Shown here: positions 22,818-32,950 of the stretch, piece by piece
How positions within the stretch are numbered: the stretch's first letter is position 1
Layout of the letters: each line of letters starts with the position of its first letter
Source: Septoria linicola
Taxonomy: Eukaryota; Ascomycota; Dothideomycetes; Mycosphaerellales; Mycosphaerellaceae
Assembly: GCA_024114885.1 (NCBI GenBank)
Contig: CP099428.1
Coordinates: 992,001-1,056,000, forward strand
DNA: 64,000 nucleotides
Direction of reading: 5' to 3'
Notes under the pieces: generated by a model
The model's input: only the letters and a program-made list of their open reading frames with translations
Told to the model about the DNA's origin: nothing
Databases searched by the model: none
Made by a program: the position numbers and the translations under genes

Positions 22818-24181
22818 ATGTCGTTCACTAAGATTGCGCTCCTTGCTTTGAGCATCTCCTCGACCTTCGCAAGCCCAGTTGCAGGACCTCAAGTTACTCC
22901 AGCAGCTTCGCTTGACAAGCGCGCAACGACTTGCACATTCTCGGGATTCAGCGGTGCATCACTGGCCAGCAAGTCGAAGAGTTCGTGCGCTACCATTGTG
23001 CTGTCTTCTGTTGCTGTGCCATCAGGGACCACTCTCGATTTGACCAAGCTCAATGATGGCACTCATGTACGTGTAGCGGACTACTCACTACCCACACTAC
23101 TGACTAGTCTCTCTTCTACAGGTGATCTTTGGAGGCACAACCACCTTCGGCTACAAGGAGTGAGCTGGCCCACTTGTCTCAGTGTCTGGCAACAAGCTTA
23201 CAGTCACTGGAGCCTCTGGCAGCGTTCTTGATGGTGATGGTAGCCGCTGGTGGGATGGGCAAGGCTCTAACGGTGGCAAGACTAAGCCGTGAGTTCAACG
23301 TCGAAGTGATCCAGTCCTAGCACTAACCCGCCTGACCACTATAGAAAGTTCTTCTACGCTCACAGCATGACCTCTTCCACGAACTCCAACATCAAGATCA
23401 AGAACAGCCCTGTCCAAGTTTTCAGCATCAACACAGCGACGGACCTGACACTCGACACCATCACGATCGACAACTCCGCAGGAGACGTTCTGGATTCAGA
23501 CGGAGATGCCCTCGGCCACAACACTGACGCTTTCGATGTGGGCTCTAGCACTGGCGTGACCATCAACAAAGCTACAGTCTACAATCAAGATGATTGTCTA
23601 GCTGTCAACTCTGGAACCGTAAGTCATCAGAATCTTTCAACTGGAATACTGCTGACCCAGTCTTGCACAGGACATCACCTTCTCAAACGGCTACTGCTCC
23701 GGCGGCCACGGTATCAGCATCGGCTCTGTCGGAGGACGAGATGACAACACCGTCGACACTGTCAACATCTCGAACTGTCAGATTGTCAAGTCTCAGAATG
23801 GTACGTGCTATCGTCCTTCCTTTCTCGCCAACCCAATACCAATCACTTCCAGGTGTTCGTATCAAGACAGTCTACGGTGCAACCGGCTCCGTCAAAGGCG
23901 TCACATACAAGGGCATTACCCTCTCAGGCATCACCAAATACGGCATCGTGATCGAGCAGGACTACGAGAACGGCAGCCCTACTGGAACACCTACCGCGGG
24001 AGTGCCCATCACTGGTCTGACGCTCAATGGTGTCACGGGCACTGTGAGCAGCTCTGCAACGGACGTCTACATTCTGTGCGCGAAGGGTGCTTGTTCCAAC
24101 TGGACTTGGACTGGTGTGAGTGTTACGGGCGGAAAGACTAGCACCAGTTGTTCTAATGTGCCGAGCCCGGCGAAGTGCTGA
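22818..24181 (+). pseudogene. Endopolygalacturonase (GH28) with an in-frame TGA
   Basis: Five exons: 22818-23066, 23122-23288, 23345-23618, 23671-23800, 23853-24181; 383 codons in one frame across four GT-AG introns. A signal peptide (about 1-18) and a short propeptide ending Lys-Arg precede the beta-helix. All GH28 catalytic marks are present: NTDAFDV, QDDCLA, GGHGISIGS and VRIKT. But codon 23161-23163 is TGA where the family has Trp in the conserved K/Q-Y-x-E-W-A-G-P segment; the frame resumes at once (AGPLVSVSG) and has no other lesion. A TGG to TGA change fits exactly. As it stands, translation would end after about 96 residues, without active site. Otherwise intact, so the loss is recent, strain-specific, or a base-call error. 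The enzyme would hydrolyse homogalacturonan of plant walls. Confidence 0.85.
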
Positions 24182-25095
24182 GGCGGAATTGGGAGATGGG
24201 CTGTTCTTGCAGGAAGAACGATATGAGATGTGTTCAGGAGCCAAGTCATTCGTTTCTAGTGTTGCAATAAGTCTAGATCTGTGATCGACCTATGCAAGGA
24301 GTCAACAATTTGAGAGTATTTGCGGAGATTTCATGCCATGAAAAAGCAAGGCAAGAAAGTAAATGCTCATGGTAATATTATGTTGTGCCGCCTCGAGACA
24401 TTCAAGTTGACTAGAAATTCTCATTTGCTACATATCTGCTCTCTCCGGGGGAGAGATCGGGACGCTGGTCGGCTATCGTTTTGAAACGGATAGAAGGGAT
24501 TGATGGTCCTGAATAAATCGCTGGACCTGCCGTGCGTCTCCTATGCGCTTATGCCGATCGGTCTGCTCCTTTTTCTCTTCCTGCGGGAAGTCTGAAGCAA
24601 GACTCGGTGGGATACTGATGAAATCATGTAATAGCTCATGCACCACTTCTTCGATTCGTCTTATATGTCCTTGCTTCTTTCAGTATAGGTGGCAGTAGAC
24701 ACAAGTTACTTACGAGCTCCTCGAGTGCATCGTGATTGTTCTATGCTGCTATACGAGACTGGTGGCTTGCTCCGAGCACGGGCCCCTGCTACTTTTGTTT
24801 AGTGATCATATCGTGCTTTCGTTTGCATATCACAGTGGCCGCACTCCAGCTAGTGACATTGGAGAATCATTACGTATGGCATAGTCAACGGCATTGGAAC
24901 GCGAAGTGGTCTCACTTCATGGCTTTGGTGTTACGCGGCCGTCGGGTATCACGAAATTCCGGTTGCCGGTGAATCGCTGCTGCTCTACTGCTACCTTTTC
25001 TACTGATGGGTTGAATGTTCGCGTCTTGTTGTTCATCTTCACCCATCCATTCGAGTTCTTAGGAGACAGTCGTCACCAACGGTCATTCCACCACC
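24182..25095. other. Intergenic with an orphan coding-like segment
   Basis: About 900 bp between the polygalacturonase and secreted peptide A. Contains the minus-strand segment 24473-24676 (separate entry) and a small G/C hairpin near 24438-24456. Nothing else recognised. Confidence 0.5.
24473..24676 (-). pseudogene. Orphan 3' exon-like segment, unknown protein
   Basis: On the minus strand, directly after a CTGAAAG acceptor-like site, 67 codons are open to a stop at 24473. The peptide looks protein-like and helical (RRIEEVVHELLHDF, then EEKKEQTDRHKR). No ATG lies in it, and the nearest upstream donor (GTAAGT around 24712) would make an intron of only about 37 nt, which is too short. It may be the last exon of a gene whose 5' part is lost, or a gene with an exon that was not found. 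No family recognised. Confidence 0.3.
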
Positions 25096-25425
25096 ATGCA
25101 GTCAACCACGCTCTTCCTCACGATCTTCACCATGCTTTCGCTTGCTTCTGCGGATGTACGTCGCTTCTTCCCGCCGCTATGGTGTCAAAAGTCAGTAACG
25201 AGCAGGAGCTGACACTGGCAATTCAGACATGTCGACTCGGCAACGCCGTCGGCATCTGCATGGGAGCAGACATCTACACGTGCACATCGGTACGCGCCTT
25301 GAGCGTCAAGCACGAGCAAGGGTGGCAATGGCTGACGTATTGACATGCAGGACCATCCATGTCTCAGCGCAGGCAATGGTTGTATCGTTGTGGATAAGCT
25401 GTACGCGCTTGCGCACTGCTCTTGA
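25096..25425 (+). CDS. Small secreted 6-Cys peptide A (paralogue of 27774-28119)
   Basis: Three exons: 25096-25155 (60 nt), 25227-25289 (63 nt), 25351-25425 (75 nt); introns 71 and 61 nt, both GT-AG and phase 0; 65 aa. Exon 1 is exactly the signal peptide region (MQSTTLFLTIFTMLSLASAD). The mature peptide of about 46 aa has six cysteines with spacing C-x8-C-x7-C-x5-C-x6-C-x11-C and begins TCRLG. Exon 3 holds DHPC and ends AHCS. The gene on the far side of the dehydrogenase has the same exon plan, identical exon 1 and 3 lengths and a matching Cys pattern, so both are real. The stop lies 49 bp from the convergent stop of the dehydrogenase. Size, secretion signal and six paired Cys suit an apoplastic effector or antimicrobial-type peptide; function unknown and no family recognised. 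Confidence 0.8.
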
Positions 25426-25474
25426 GAAGACTAGGCGATGCGTCTGAGGGAAATGGCGATGATCATTTATTGAT

Positions 25475-26962
25475 CTATAGTCGGGCCTTGACATCTCGTG
25501 TACTTTCAAGCCGCCGGCCAATGGCATAAGGATGTCCTTCACCCCTGGAAACTAAGTGATCCAGATCCAGAGTGCTCACAAGCCCTGCATGGCATTGCTT
25601 GACGTCTGTGATACCGACCAGCGCCATTGCAGTCGCCAGCTCCGTCTTGATGATGTCGATGAGATGCTCCACGCCCTCTTCTCCATAGTTTGATGCAAAC
25701 AAGAAAGGTCTGCCAAGTCCCACAGCGGTAGCACCTAAGCAGAGAGCTTTCAGCACATCGGAACCTCTTCTGATGCCACTGTCCACCAGAACTTCGAGCT
25801 GTGAGAAAATGCCTGGGCAGTTCATCTGACATTCGAGAAGTGTCATGATGGCTGGTGGCGAAGTGTCCAAGTTCCTGCCTCCGTGATTCGACAGCAAGAC
25901 GCCATCCATGCCTGCATCAGCACACATTTTGGCGTCTTGCCAGCTTTGAATACCTTTGACCACGATCTTGCCATCCCAGACTCTGCGCAGCCAGGAGAAC
26001 TCTGACCACACGAAATCAGGAGCGATATAGCCACCCATCAGCCGCCCTATACCGCCGCCTCTTTTGTCATTCGACCCTTTCATGCCGCTCATTGGTGTGC
26101 TCAAGCTCTCGTCCATCTTGACTCTTTCGTCCGCTTCTCTCTTCCCCGGCATGGGAGCATCGACCGTCACCATGATGGTGCTGATGCCCATACTTCGAAC
26201 ATGCTTCAACAGCTCTTCACTCTTTTTCCGATCTTTGTTCACGTAAAGCTGGAAGAAGAAAGCGTGTGCACCCGGCTCAACACTCGGCACAATCTCCTCA
26301 ATGGGGAAACTGGCATTTGTGCTGATGCCTTGCGGTACGCACTCTTTCACACATCCTCGACTGATTGCCAGCTCTCCATCAGGATGGATCATCTTGACCA
26401 TTGCGGCAGGAGCAACGTAGATGGGCACGCCAGCTTTGTGGCCGAGAATTGTAGTGGACGTGTCGACATTCTTCACATCGCGGAGCAGTCGTGGACGGAA
26501 CCATATCCGACTGAAGTATTCTTTATTTCGATCTCGTGTATAGCAGCCCGTGTCTGCAGAGGAGTAAAAGCCCCATGTCTTCTTGCTGACAGTGCGCTCG
26601 GCAATGTCTTCAAAGTCTTGAGCATTTATGACAGCGCTGAGAGGTGGCTTCTCATTGAGTTGGAGTTCGGGTGTAGCTTTGGGTGGGGGCTTTTGGAAGT
26701 CTTCGGTAATGGTGCTGCGGTCGACGATGCCCTTGAGCTTAGATGGGTCGAGTGTCTTGGTGATCAGCGAGAAAGGGTGCACTTCCGAGTACGTCGTTGT
26801 AGCATCGCGGCCAGCGTGTTTCCAGATGATATCGGGTCGTCCTGGATGCTCAGGCGCGAACTCTGTAAAGTCCCATACTTCCCCATTGACAACTATCCAG
26901 CAGGACTTGGCTGAGTTGTGGTTTGAGATCTCCTCGACCGAGAGCAGCTTGGATGATGCCAT
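25475..26962 (-). CDS. FMN-dependent alpha-hydroxy acid dehydrogenase with cytochrome b5 domain (flavocytochrome b2-like)
   Basis: Intronless, 495 aa. Residues 5-80 are a cytochrome b5 fold with haem-ligand histidines in the EHPG and EVHP positions; the usual HPGG reads HPGR here. From about 110 to 480 lies the FMN TIM barrel: YVAPAAM, the QLYV strand, VTVDAP, the catalytic LSNHGGRNLD with its active-site His, and the VDSGIRRGSDVLKAL / GLGRPFL phosphate-binding end. Yeast Cyb2 oxidises L-lactate and passes electrons to cytochrome c in the intermembrane space; this protein begins directly with the b5 domain and has no presequence, so it is probably cytosolic or differently sorted. Substrate could be L-lactate or another 2-hydroxy acid. 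It lies between two paralogous secreted-peptide genes. Confidence 0.92.
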   Translation of the reverse strand: MASSKLLSVEEISNHNSAKSCWIVVNGEVWDFTEFAPEHPGRPDIIWKHAGRDATTTYSEVHPFSLITKTLDPSKLKGIVDRSTITEDFQKPPPKATPELQLNEKPPLSAVINAQDFEDIAERTVSKKTWGFYSSADTGCYTRDRNKEYFSRIWFRPRLLRDVKNVDTSTTILGHKAGVPIYVAPAAMVKMIHPDGELAISRGCVKECVPQGISTNASFPIEEIVPSVEPGAHAFFFQLYVNKDRKKSEELLKHVRSMGISTIMVTVDAPMPGKREADERVKMDESLSTPMSGMKGSNDKRGGGIGRLMGGYIAPDFVWSEFSWLRRVWDGKIVVKGIQSWQDAKMCADAGMDGVLLSNHGGRNLDTSPPAIMTLLECQMNCPGIFSQLEVLVDSGIRRGSDVLKALCLGATAVGLGRPFLFASNYGEEGVEHLIDIIKTELATAMALVGITDVKQCHAGLVSTLDLDHLVSRGEGHPYAIGRRLESTRDVKARL

Positions 26963-27773
26963 GACCGTGATTTGAATCTAAGAAGTAAGAGAGAGAGTGA
27001 GTGAAGACCACTTACAGTCTGCTGAGCTTTTGCCACAGATAAACGCCGGCCTACGCTTCTTCTATGCTCGTTCGCCATCTTACTATCATCAACAATGCTC
27101 TGTACTAATCGATTGGCTACGAGCGATTGCGGAGGTCGTTCACCGGGGTTTGTCGCCAAGCCCGGAGGCCAACTTCCGGTGCATCTCAGTGTGCTCTTTA
27201 CCATCATCAGATCATGCTCGGACAGCTTCGGTCTCACCATCATCGACAAGAAGAGAGGACCGGCCCGTGGAGAGAGCTCAAGGCTGCAATACATAGATGG
27301 GAAGTACATACCTACTGCCACACGGACGTTACTCTTGTCATTTGTGATGTCTTAGACCAAGTTGGTTCTACTAAGGTCATCATCAAGGACTGCGTGAGTC
27401 TCGCTAATATCGATGTACTTTGGACTAGGCAAGAGTGCAGGTAGGTCGAGCTAGTATAGCTCGACGTCCATGGATGGCCAATCAAGCTTCGCTATCAGTA
27501 TCGCCCAGGACATCATGTATGGATTTAACCAGATATCTCTTCAGCTGTGTCCATTGGCAAAGGCTCTGGATTGAGGGCTACTTAACAAGGCAGTGATGGA
27601 AGCTCTCAGCCCGATGCACGAAACTCAAGACGAGATTCCACCCTGCAGACTGTACTGTCTTACAAGCCCATGTATGATCTTCTCTCGTACCGCCTGGAAG
27701 CAAACGACACTGCACCCCATGTTCTACCTCTCACCATCTCTTTCTCCCTAGCAGCTAGCCCTGCCAGTCCCTC
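26963..27773. other. Intergenic, no gene seen
   Basis: 811 bp between the dehydrogenase start and the 3' end of secreted peptide B. Short frames lack support. Confidence 0.55.
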
Positions 27774-28119
27774 TCACGAGCAAGCCGCACGATTGTACAC
27801 TGGATCGACTATGAAGCATTCAGTACCCTCCTCTCGACACGGATAGTCCTAGATTATTGAAGAATCTCCTGTCAGCCAACCTGCGAGTCCCAGAGCAGTT
27901 CTCCTCTTCCTCTCTATCACTCACCGAAGTGCAAGTCGCAACAACGAAACTTCCGCCAAGACAAACACCAGTATCGCCGCCGAATCGGCACGTCTGTTCT
28001 CTCCGTCAGGTTCTGTCAAGCTCATAGCCTCTCCCGCAACGAGAGGACTTGGAAGTTACCTGTGCAAAGCCCATCGAGACCAGCGAAAAGATGCTGAGAA
28101 GAAGTGAAATCGATGGCAT
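27774..28119 (-). CDS. Small secreted 6-Cys peptide B (paralogue of 25096-25425)
   Basis: Three exons: 28119-28060 (60 nt), 27993-27925 (69 nt), 27848-27774 (75 nt); introns 66 and 76 nt, GT-AG, phase 0; 67 aa. Exon 1 encodes a signal peptide (MPSISLLLSIFSLVSMGFAQ). The mature part starts TCRFG and has six cysteines spaced C-x8-C-x9-C-x5-C-x6-C-x11-C, ending AACS. Against peptide A it shares TCR-G---G-C-G, TCTSD-PC, G--C, VD--Y and A-CS, with a two-residue difference only in exon 2. Longer in-frame extension upstream of the ATG exists but this ATG begins the signal peptide. A TATATA run (28249-28254) and the repeated AGTCAAAGT elements at 28208-28226 lie upstream and may be promoter parts. 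Function unknown; effector-like. Confidence 0.8.
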
Positions 28120-29103
28120 CGTGGTTACTGCCTCGTCGTTCGAACACGGATCAGGCTGAGTGAAAGTGCTAGGTCTGTTCATCGTCGCCAGAGTCAGTAG
28201 CCTTTCAACGTCAAAGTCAAAGTACAAAGCTCGAGAGGAGTAGACTAATATATAAAACTCTTAAGGTACAATAGCTTCTAGGCATGCGGAACCCCAAACA
28301 TCCCGACTATAGGCCACCAGTTATTGTCCCGTGTACCAAATTCCGGCACGCTTATCGAGAGATGTACATCAGCAGGGCTTCACTCCCACCACGGGCAATG
28401 CTAAGGCCACGCGAGTCGTCGCCGGGAACTTGTCTAAGCAGGACTAGTAAGCAAGACACCCTGTGCACAAGCATATGTCATCACCTAGTACGCGCTTGAA
28501 GTGCAATAGAGCTTGGCGCCGTCTTGAGATTACTGATCGCATAGCAGGATCCGGCTCCCGTGCTTCCATATATTCGACCGGTTCTGATATCTACCAAGTA
28601 AGTCACGGCGAAGTGGCTAGCGTATCGGAGTATTGGGTCTCATTTGTGTCTGCTCAGTCAGTCATGAGAGTACCATATTGGAGCCTGTGACTCTTTACTA
28701 TATCATCTACTGCTGCCCGATCGATCACTCTGGTCAGGCTCGGTCTATTGCACCTGGGCTTTTACTCAAGCACCAACACGCGGCCACCAAGTTCCCCTGC
28801 CGAGTCCATCTTTGAATTCCGGCTGCGTCACATTCTTCTGCGTCGTGAACGGACTAACTTCTTTCAAACTCGCCACTCTTCCCAAAAGAACCTCCAAGTG
28901 CCGATACGCGGCTGACGGCTGATACTCTGGGCCGTTGTGGAGGTGATGGGAAGCTTTGCAAGGATATAGCCAACTTCGTCGGCTGTAACGGCTCTATTTT
29001 GCAGATACTCTTTCCAAAGCATAATTGTTGTACAGATCCATGCTTTACCCTAACGCCTCCCAGTGGTATCTTTTCGACAAACACAACCGAAGTGAAACCT
29101 GAC
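28120..29103. other. Intergenic, no gene seen
   Basis: About 980 bp upstream of peptide B and downstream of the aconitase-family gene. The TATATA and AGTCAAAGT elements noted for peptide B lie at 28208-28254. No other feature recognised. Confidence 0.55.
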
Positions 29104-31637
29104 TCATGCCTTCTGCTGACCCTTCTTCGCAAGCAGATTCAAAGCTGATCCAGCCAGGATGAACGACTTTTGGTCAGGCGAGAAGGTGTGCTTGACAGGA
29201 ACCTTGAACGTCTCCCCAGAGTTCTTCTTGGTGACAATGAGGCTGATCTTGTGATCACCGCCTTGGAGAACATCGTAAAGACCTTCTGTGGCAACCTCAT
29301 CACATCCGGCCATTTTGTCGTAATCTGCCTCGTTCTCAAACGTGAGAGGGATGACACCCTGCTTCTTCAAGTTCGTCTCGTGGATACGGGCGAAAGACTT
29401 GGTGAGGATTATGCGTGCGCCAAGGAAGCGTGGCTGCAGTGCAGCGTGCTCACGAGCAGACCCTTCACCGTAATTATGCTCAGCCACGACGAGCCACGGC
29501 TGGTTTTGAGCCTTCCACTTCTTGCCGAGATCGGGGATAGTGTGCTTCGAGCCATCCACGTCAGACACTTGGTTGACCTCGCCAGTCTCAGCATTCACAG
29601 CGCCGATGAGGGTGTTCTCGGAGATGTTGGTAAGATGACCCTTGTACTTCAACCAAGGTCCAGCAGCAGAGATGGTGTCCGTAGTACATTGGCCCTTCAC
29701 CTTCACTAGCACTTTCAGACCAGAAAGCTCGCCTTCCGGGAATGGCTCGAACGGATCCAGAAGTTCCAGTCTAGTCGAGTTTGGATCAACGGCAATCGAC
29801 ACGTTCGGGTTCGGGACAGGTTCAGTCGGTCGGAACATGGGATTGCCAGCGGCGAATCCCAAAGATGGCAGTTCGGTACCTTGAGGTGGTTGGAAGCGGA
29901 ACTCTTCGCCCGATGGAGTAGTGAGGCTGTCAGTCATAGGGTTGAAGTCAGTCCTGCCAGCATATGACATTGCTGTGACAAGGTCTGGAGAGGCGAGAAA
30001 GTTCATGGTCTTGCGGTTGCCATCGTTTCGTGCTGGGAAATTTCGGTTGTAGGATGTGAAGATGGCGTTGTCGACGCCTTTTTCGACGCCATCTGTTCGC
30101 GACCACATGCCAATACATGCTGTGAGGTGTTAGCGAGAAAGTTGTAGTGAGGGGAGACCATTACTTACGGCCGCAAGCATTGGCAAGGACAAGGCCACCA
30201 CCCTCTTGAAGGGTCTCCAGAGTACCATCACGTTCAAGAGTAGCGCGAATCTGCTCACTACCAGGGGAGATGAAGAAGTCGGCTTTTGGCTTGAGGCCAG
30301 CAGCTTGTGCTTGCTGGACGAGCGACTCTGCGCGAGTCATGTCTGCATACGAGCTGTTGGTGCAACTACCAATGAGACCAGCGCCGAAAGTCTCTGGCCA
30401 CTTGTTCGCTTGCACGGCCTCCTTGAACTTTGACAGAGGAGTCGAGAGATCGGGTGTGAAAGGTCCATTGATATGTGGCTCCAGGTCGGACAGGTTGATG
30501 GTCACCACTTCATCATATTCGCAGTCGGGGTCGGCAGTCAGTAAGTTGTGTGCACTTGATGCAGAGGCAATCGCATCAGCTTGTTCGGCGATAGAACCTC
30601 TGTGGGTTGATCGCAGATATGGGGCGTGTGCGCTCGATGTGTACGGGAAGATTGATGTAGTCGCACCAACTTCAGCTCCCATGTTGCCTGTTTCATGGTG
30701 TTAGTATAGCTCGTTGCAATGTTGATCGCTTTGACATACAGATAGTAGCCATGCCAGTGCACGAGAGAGATTCGAGACCAGGTCCAAAGTACTCGGTAAT
30801 GTATCCCGTACCACCACGTACAGTCAACTTGCCAGCAAGAGCAAGAATAACATCCTTAGGCGATGCCCATCCGCTCAATCTGCCTTCCAGTCTCACACCT
30901 CTGATCTTTGGTGCCTTGAGCTCCCAAGGCGCGTCGACCAGCGCGTCAACAGCATCCGCTCCTCCAACACCGATGGCGATGGCACCCAAACCTCCTGCGT
31001 TGGGTGTGTGACTGTCAGTACCCAACATCATGAGCCCCGGAGCAGAGTAATTCTCTAGCACGGTTTGATGAATGATACCCGCTCCAGGAGGCCAGAACTC
31101 GATTCCATAGCGCTTTCCTGCACTTTCCAAGAAGTCGTAGACTTCCTTGTTGCCCTTGATGCTGTTGGGCACGTCAATGTCGGCACCCTTCTCGCCCACA
31201 ATCATGTGGTCACAGTGAATGCTTGCGGGAACAGCAGTCGTCGGCATGCCACAGCTCATGAACTGTAACAAGGCCATCTGGGCACTTGCATCCTGCATGG
31301 CCACGCGATCAGGCTTGAGCTTGAGCGTGGCATGGCTGCGGATATCGCGGCCATTGTTGGTGCCCTGAAGTAGTGACTCTTCCGCGTTGTCCAGATGGGC
31401 GAAGAGGATTTTCTCGGAGAGCGTGAGAGGTCGATTAGGCAGCAGTCGGCGGACCTCGCGCAGTCGCTTGAGCAGTTTAGTGTATGGAGGCGTGCGAGAC
31501 TCGACTGAAGACGCGGCAGGTGTGCTGGAGCTGTCGGTGGCGGTTGCGAGACCTCGTGAGAAGATTTGCTGTCGCAGCGGCGTTGGCAGAGACAGCAGCT
31601 GAGACCGCACGGTCGCTGTCCTTCGTGTCGCCAACAT
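29104..31637 (-). CDS. aco2: Mitochondrial aconitase-family hydratase (Aco2-like)
   Basis: Exons 31637-30740, 30687-30169 and 30119-29104, introns 52 and 49 nt; 810 aa. The ATG at 31637 opens a basic, Ser/Thr-rich presequence (MLATRRTATVRSQ) expected to be cleaved on mitochondrial import. The [4Fe-4S] cysteines sit in GSCTNSS and, across the second intron, in ACGPC. Other family blocks are GTDSHTPNAGG, CNMGAEVGATTS (rebuilt by the first splice) and the swivel-domain EHNYGEGSAREHAAL. Sequence in the middle domain fits the second mitochondrial aconitase of fungi (yeast Aco2, Aspergillus AcoB), which in some species dehydrates homocitrate for lysine synthesis, rather than the main TCA enzyme; this is judged by eye. 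Divergent from the Sfm1-type gene with 243 bp between starts. Confidence 0.9.
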
Positions 31638-31880
31638 GTTGGATGTCAATGGCAACCACAGGACTCACTTGCTAGAATGGCTTCAACTCTACAAATTACT
31701 GGTCCGACCTCGGTGTCTTATTCTCGCCTCCGCCCATTGGTGCGGTCCAGGCTCCGCTCAATATCCACAAAAAAGTTCAAGCCAAGCTGCCCATATCACA
31801 TCTCTGTCGGAGTATTCAGACGTGCATTGAACAATCGACTGATCATATAGCAACACTGACAACATTGACAACATCTCACA

Positions 31881-32573
31881 ATGTCCAAGCACACTTTCAT
31901 CGTCGAGCATCTCGATCCGGAGCTCGAAGACTGGCAAGCGCTCGAGTACAATACTATTTCCGAGGAAAGTGCTGCTGTTGGCTCTAAATTCTTGCTCTCT
32001 GGGCTCACACCGGAGTTTGAGAAGTTCGAGAAACTTACAATCCCCAAGTCGGACCGCACAGAGCGTACCGTGGAGTCTATCTATCCAAGCGCAGAGGAAC
32101 GCAGCAAAGTCTGCTTGCTTGATCCTAAGGCAGAGAAGGACTTGGGCCCAGAAGATGGTGCACAATTTGATGCATTTCTGTTTGGCGGCATCCTTGGAGA
32201 TGATCCTCCACGAGATCGGACTGGAGATCTGAGGAAGCTGGGCTTTCCCGGTCGACGACTCGGTCCTGAGCAGATGACTACAGATACTGCTGTGCGGACC
32301 ACTCGCATTGTTGTTCAGCAGGGCAGTAGGTACATCCTGGCTCATTACTATGAATCACTCTAACCAGATGAAACAGAAAAGCTAGACGAGATCGACTACG
32401 TTGACCGACCTGAGATTCCCATCACCGATGAGCACGGAAATGTCAAGCCTAACGAGACCATCGAGATGCCCTTCAAGTATGTCAAGGGCACCGATGGGAA
32501 GCCCCTCATACCCAAAGGCATGCTGGAGCTGCTTGCGAATGATGCTGAGAAGGACATTCTGGATCTACTCTAG
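31881..32573 (+). CDS. sfm1: Sfm1-type SPOUT protein-arginine methyltransferase (DUF431)
   Basis: Exons 31881-32325 and 32377-32573 with a 51-nt intron (branch CTAAC before the AG); 213 aa. Start fixed by ATG at 31881 in good context. Family blocks seen: IVEHLDPE at the N-terminus, VCLLDPKAEKDL, the FDAFLFGGILGDDPPRDRT SAM-pocket region, RRLGPEQMTTDTAVRTT (the SPOUT knot) and MPFKYV...GKPLIPKGML at the end. Yeast Sfm1 monomethylates an arginine of ribosomal protein uS3 (Rps3) in the cytosol. An alternative acceptor at 32366 (CTAACCAG) would insert three residues and keep frame. Confidence 0.9.
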
Positions 32574-32950
32574 ACCCCCAACTCGGCCAGCAGGTGAACT
32601 TTTCTTGCCTCCAACACCACAGTCACAAAGCAGCATACTCCCATATCATTGGTCAGTAAGCGCTTCCACGCACACTTACTTTACCGCCTAGAAAAGGAGA
32701 TCAGGCTGTCCTTAATTTGAGCAGGTGAGGGAGACCCGAGAGCTCACTCCTCCGTAGGTGACTGAGGTTACATTGTCCCTGTCCTCAGCCCTGTTCTACC
32801 CTCGAACCTTGATGACCTTTCAAGTGTCATCTACACCTTCTCAAGCGGACTGATTCTGGTGTTCACACACCGCTTTGACTGAACATTCGTCAACCCAGAC
32901 AGGAGGCTTGCTGGGGGCCACATGCAGCAAGGCATGAACGCGAAGCGACT
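32574..32950. other. Intergenic, no gene seen
   Basis: 377 bp between the methyltransferase stop and the F-box gene. Nothing recognised. Confidence 0.6.
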
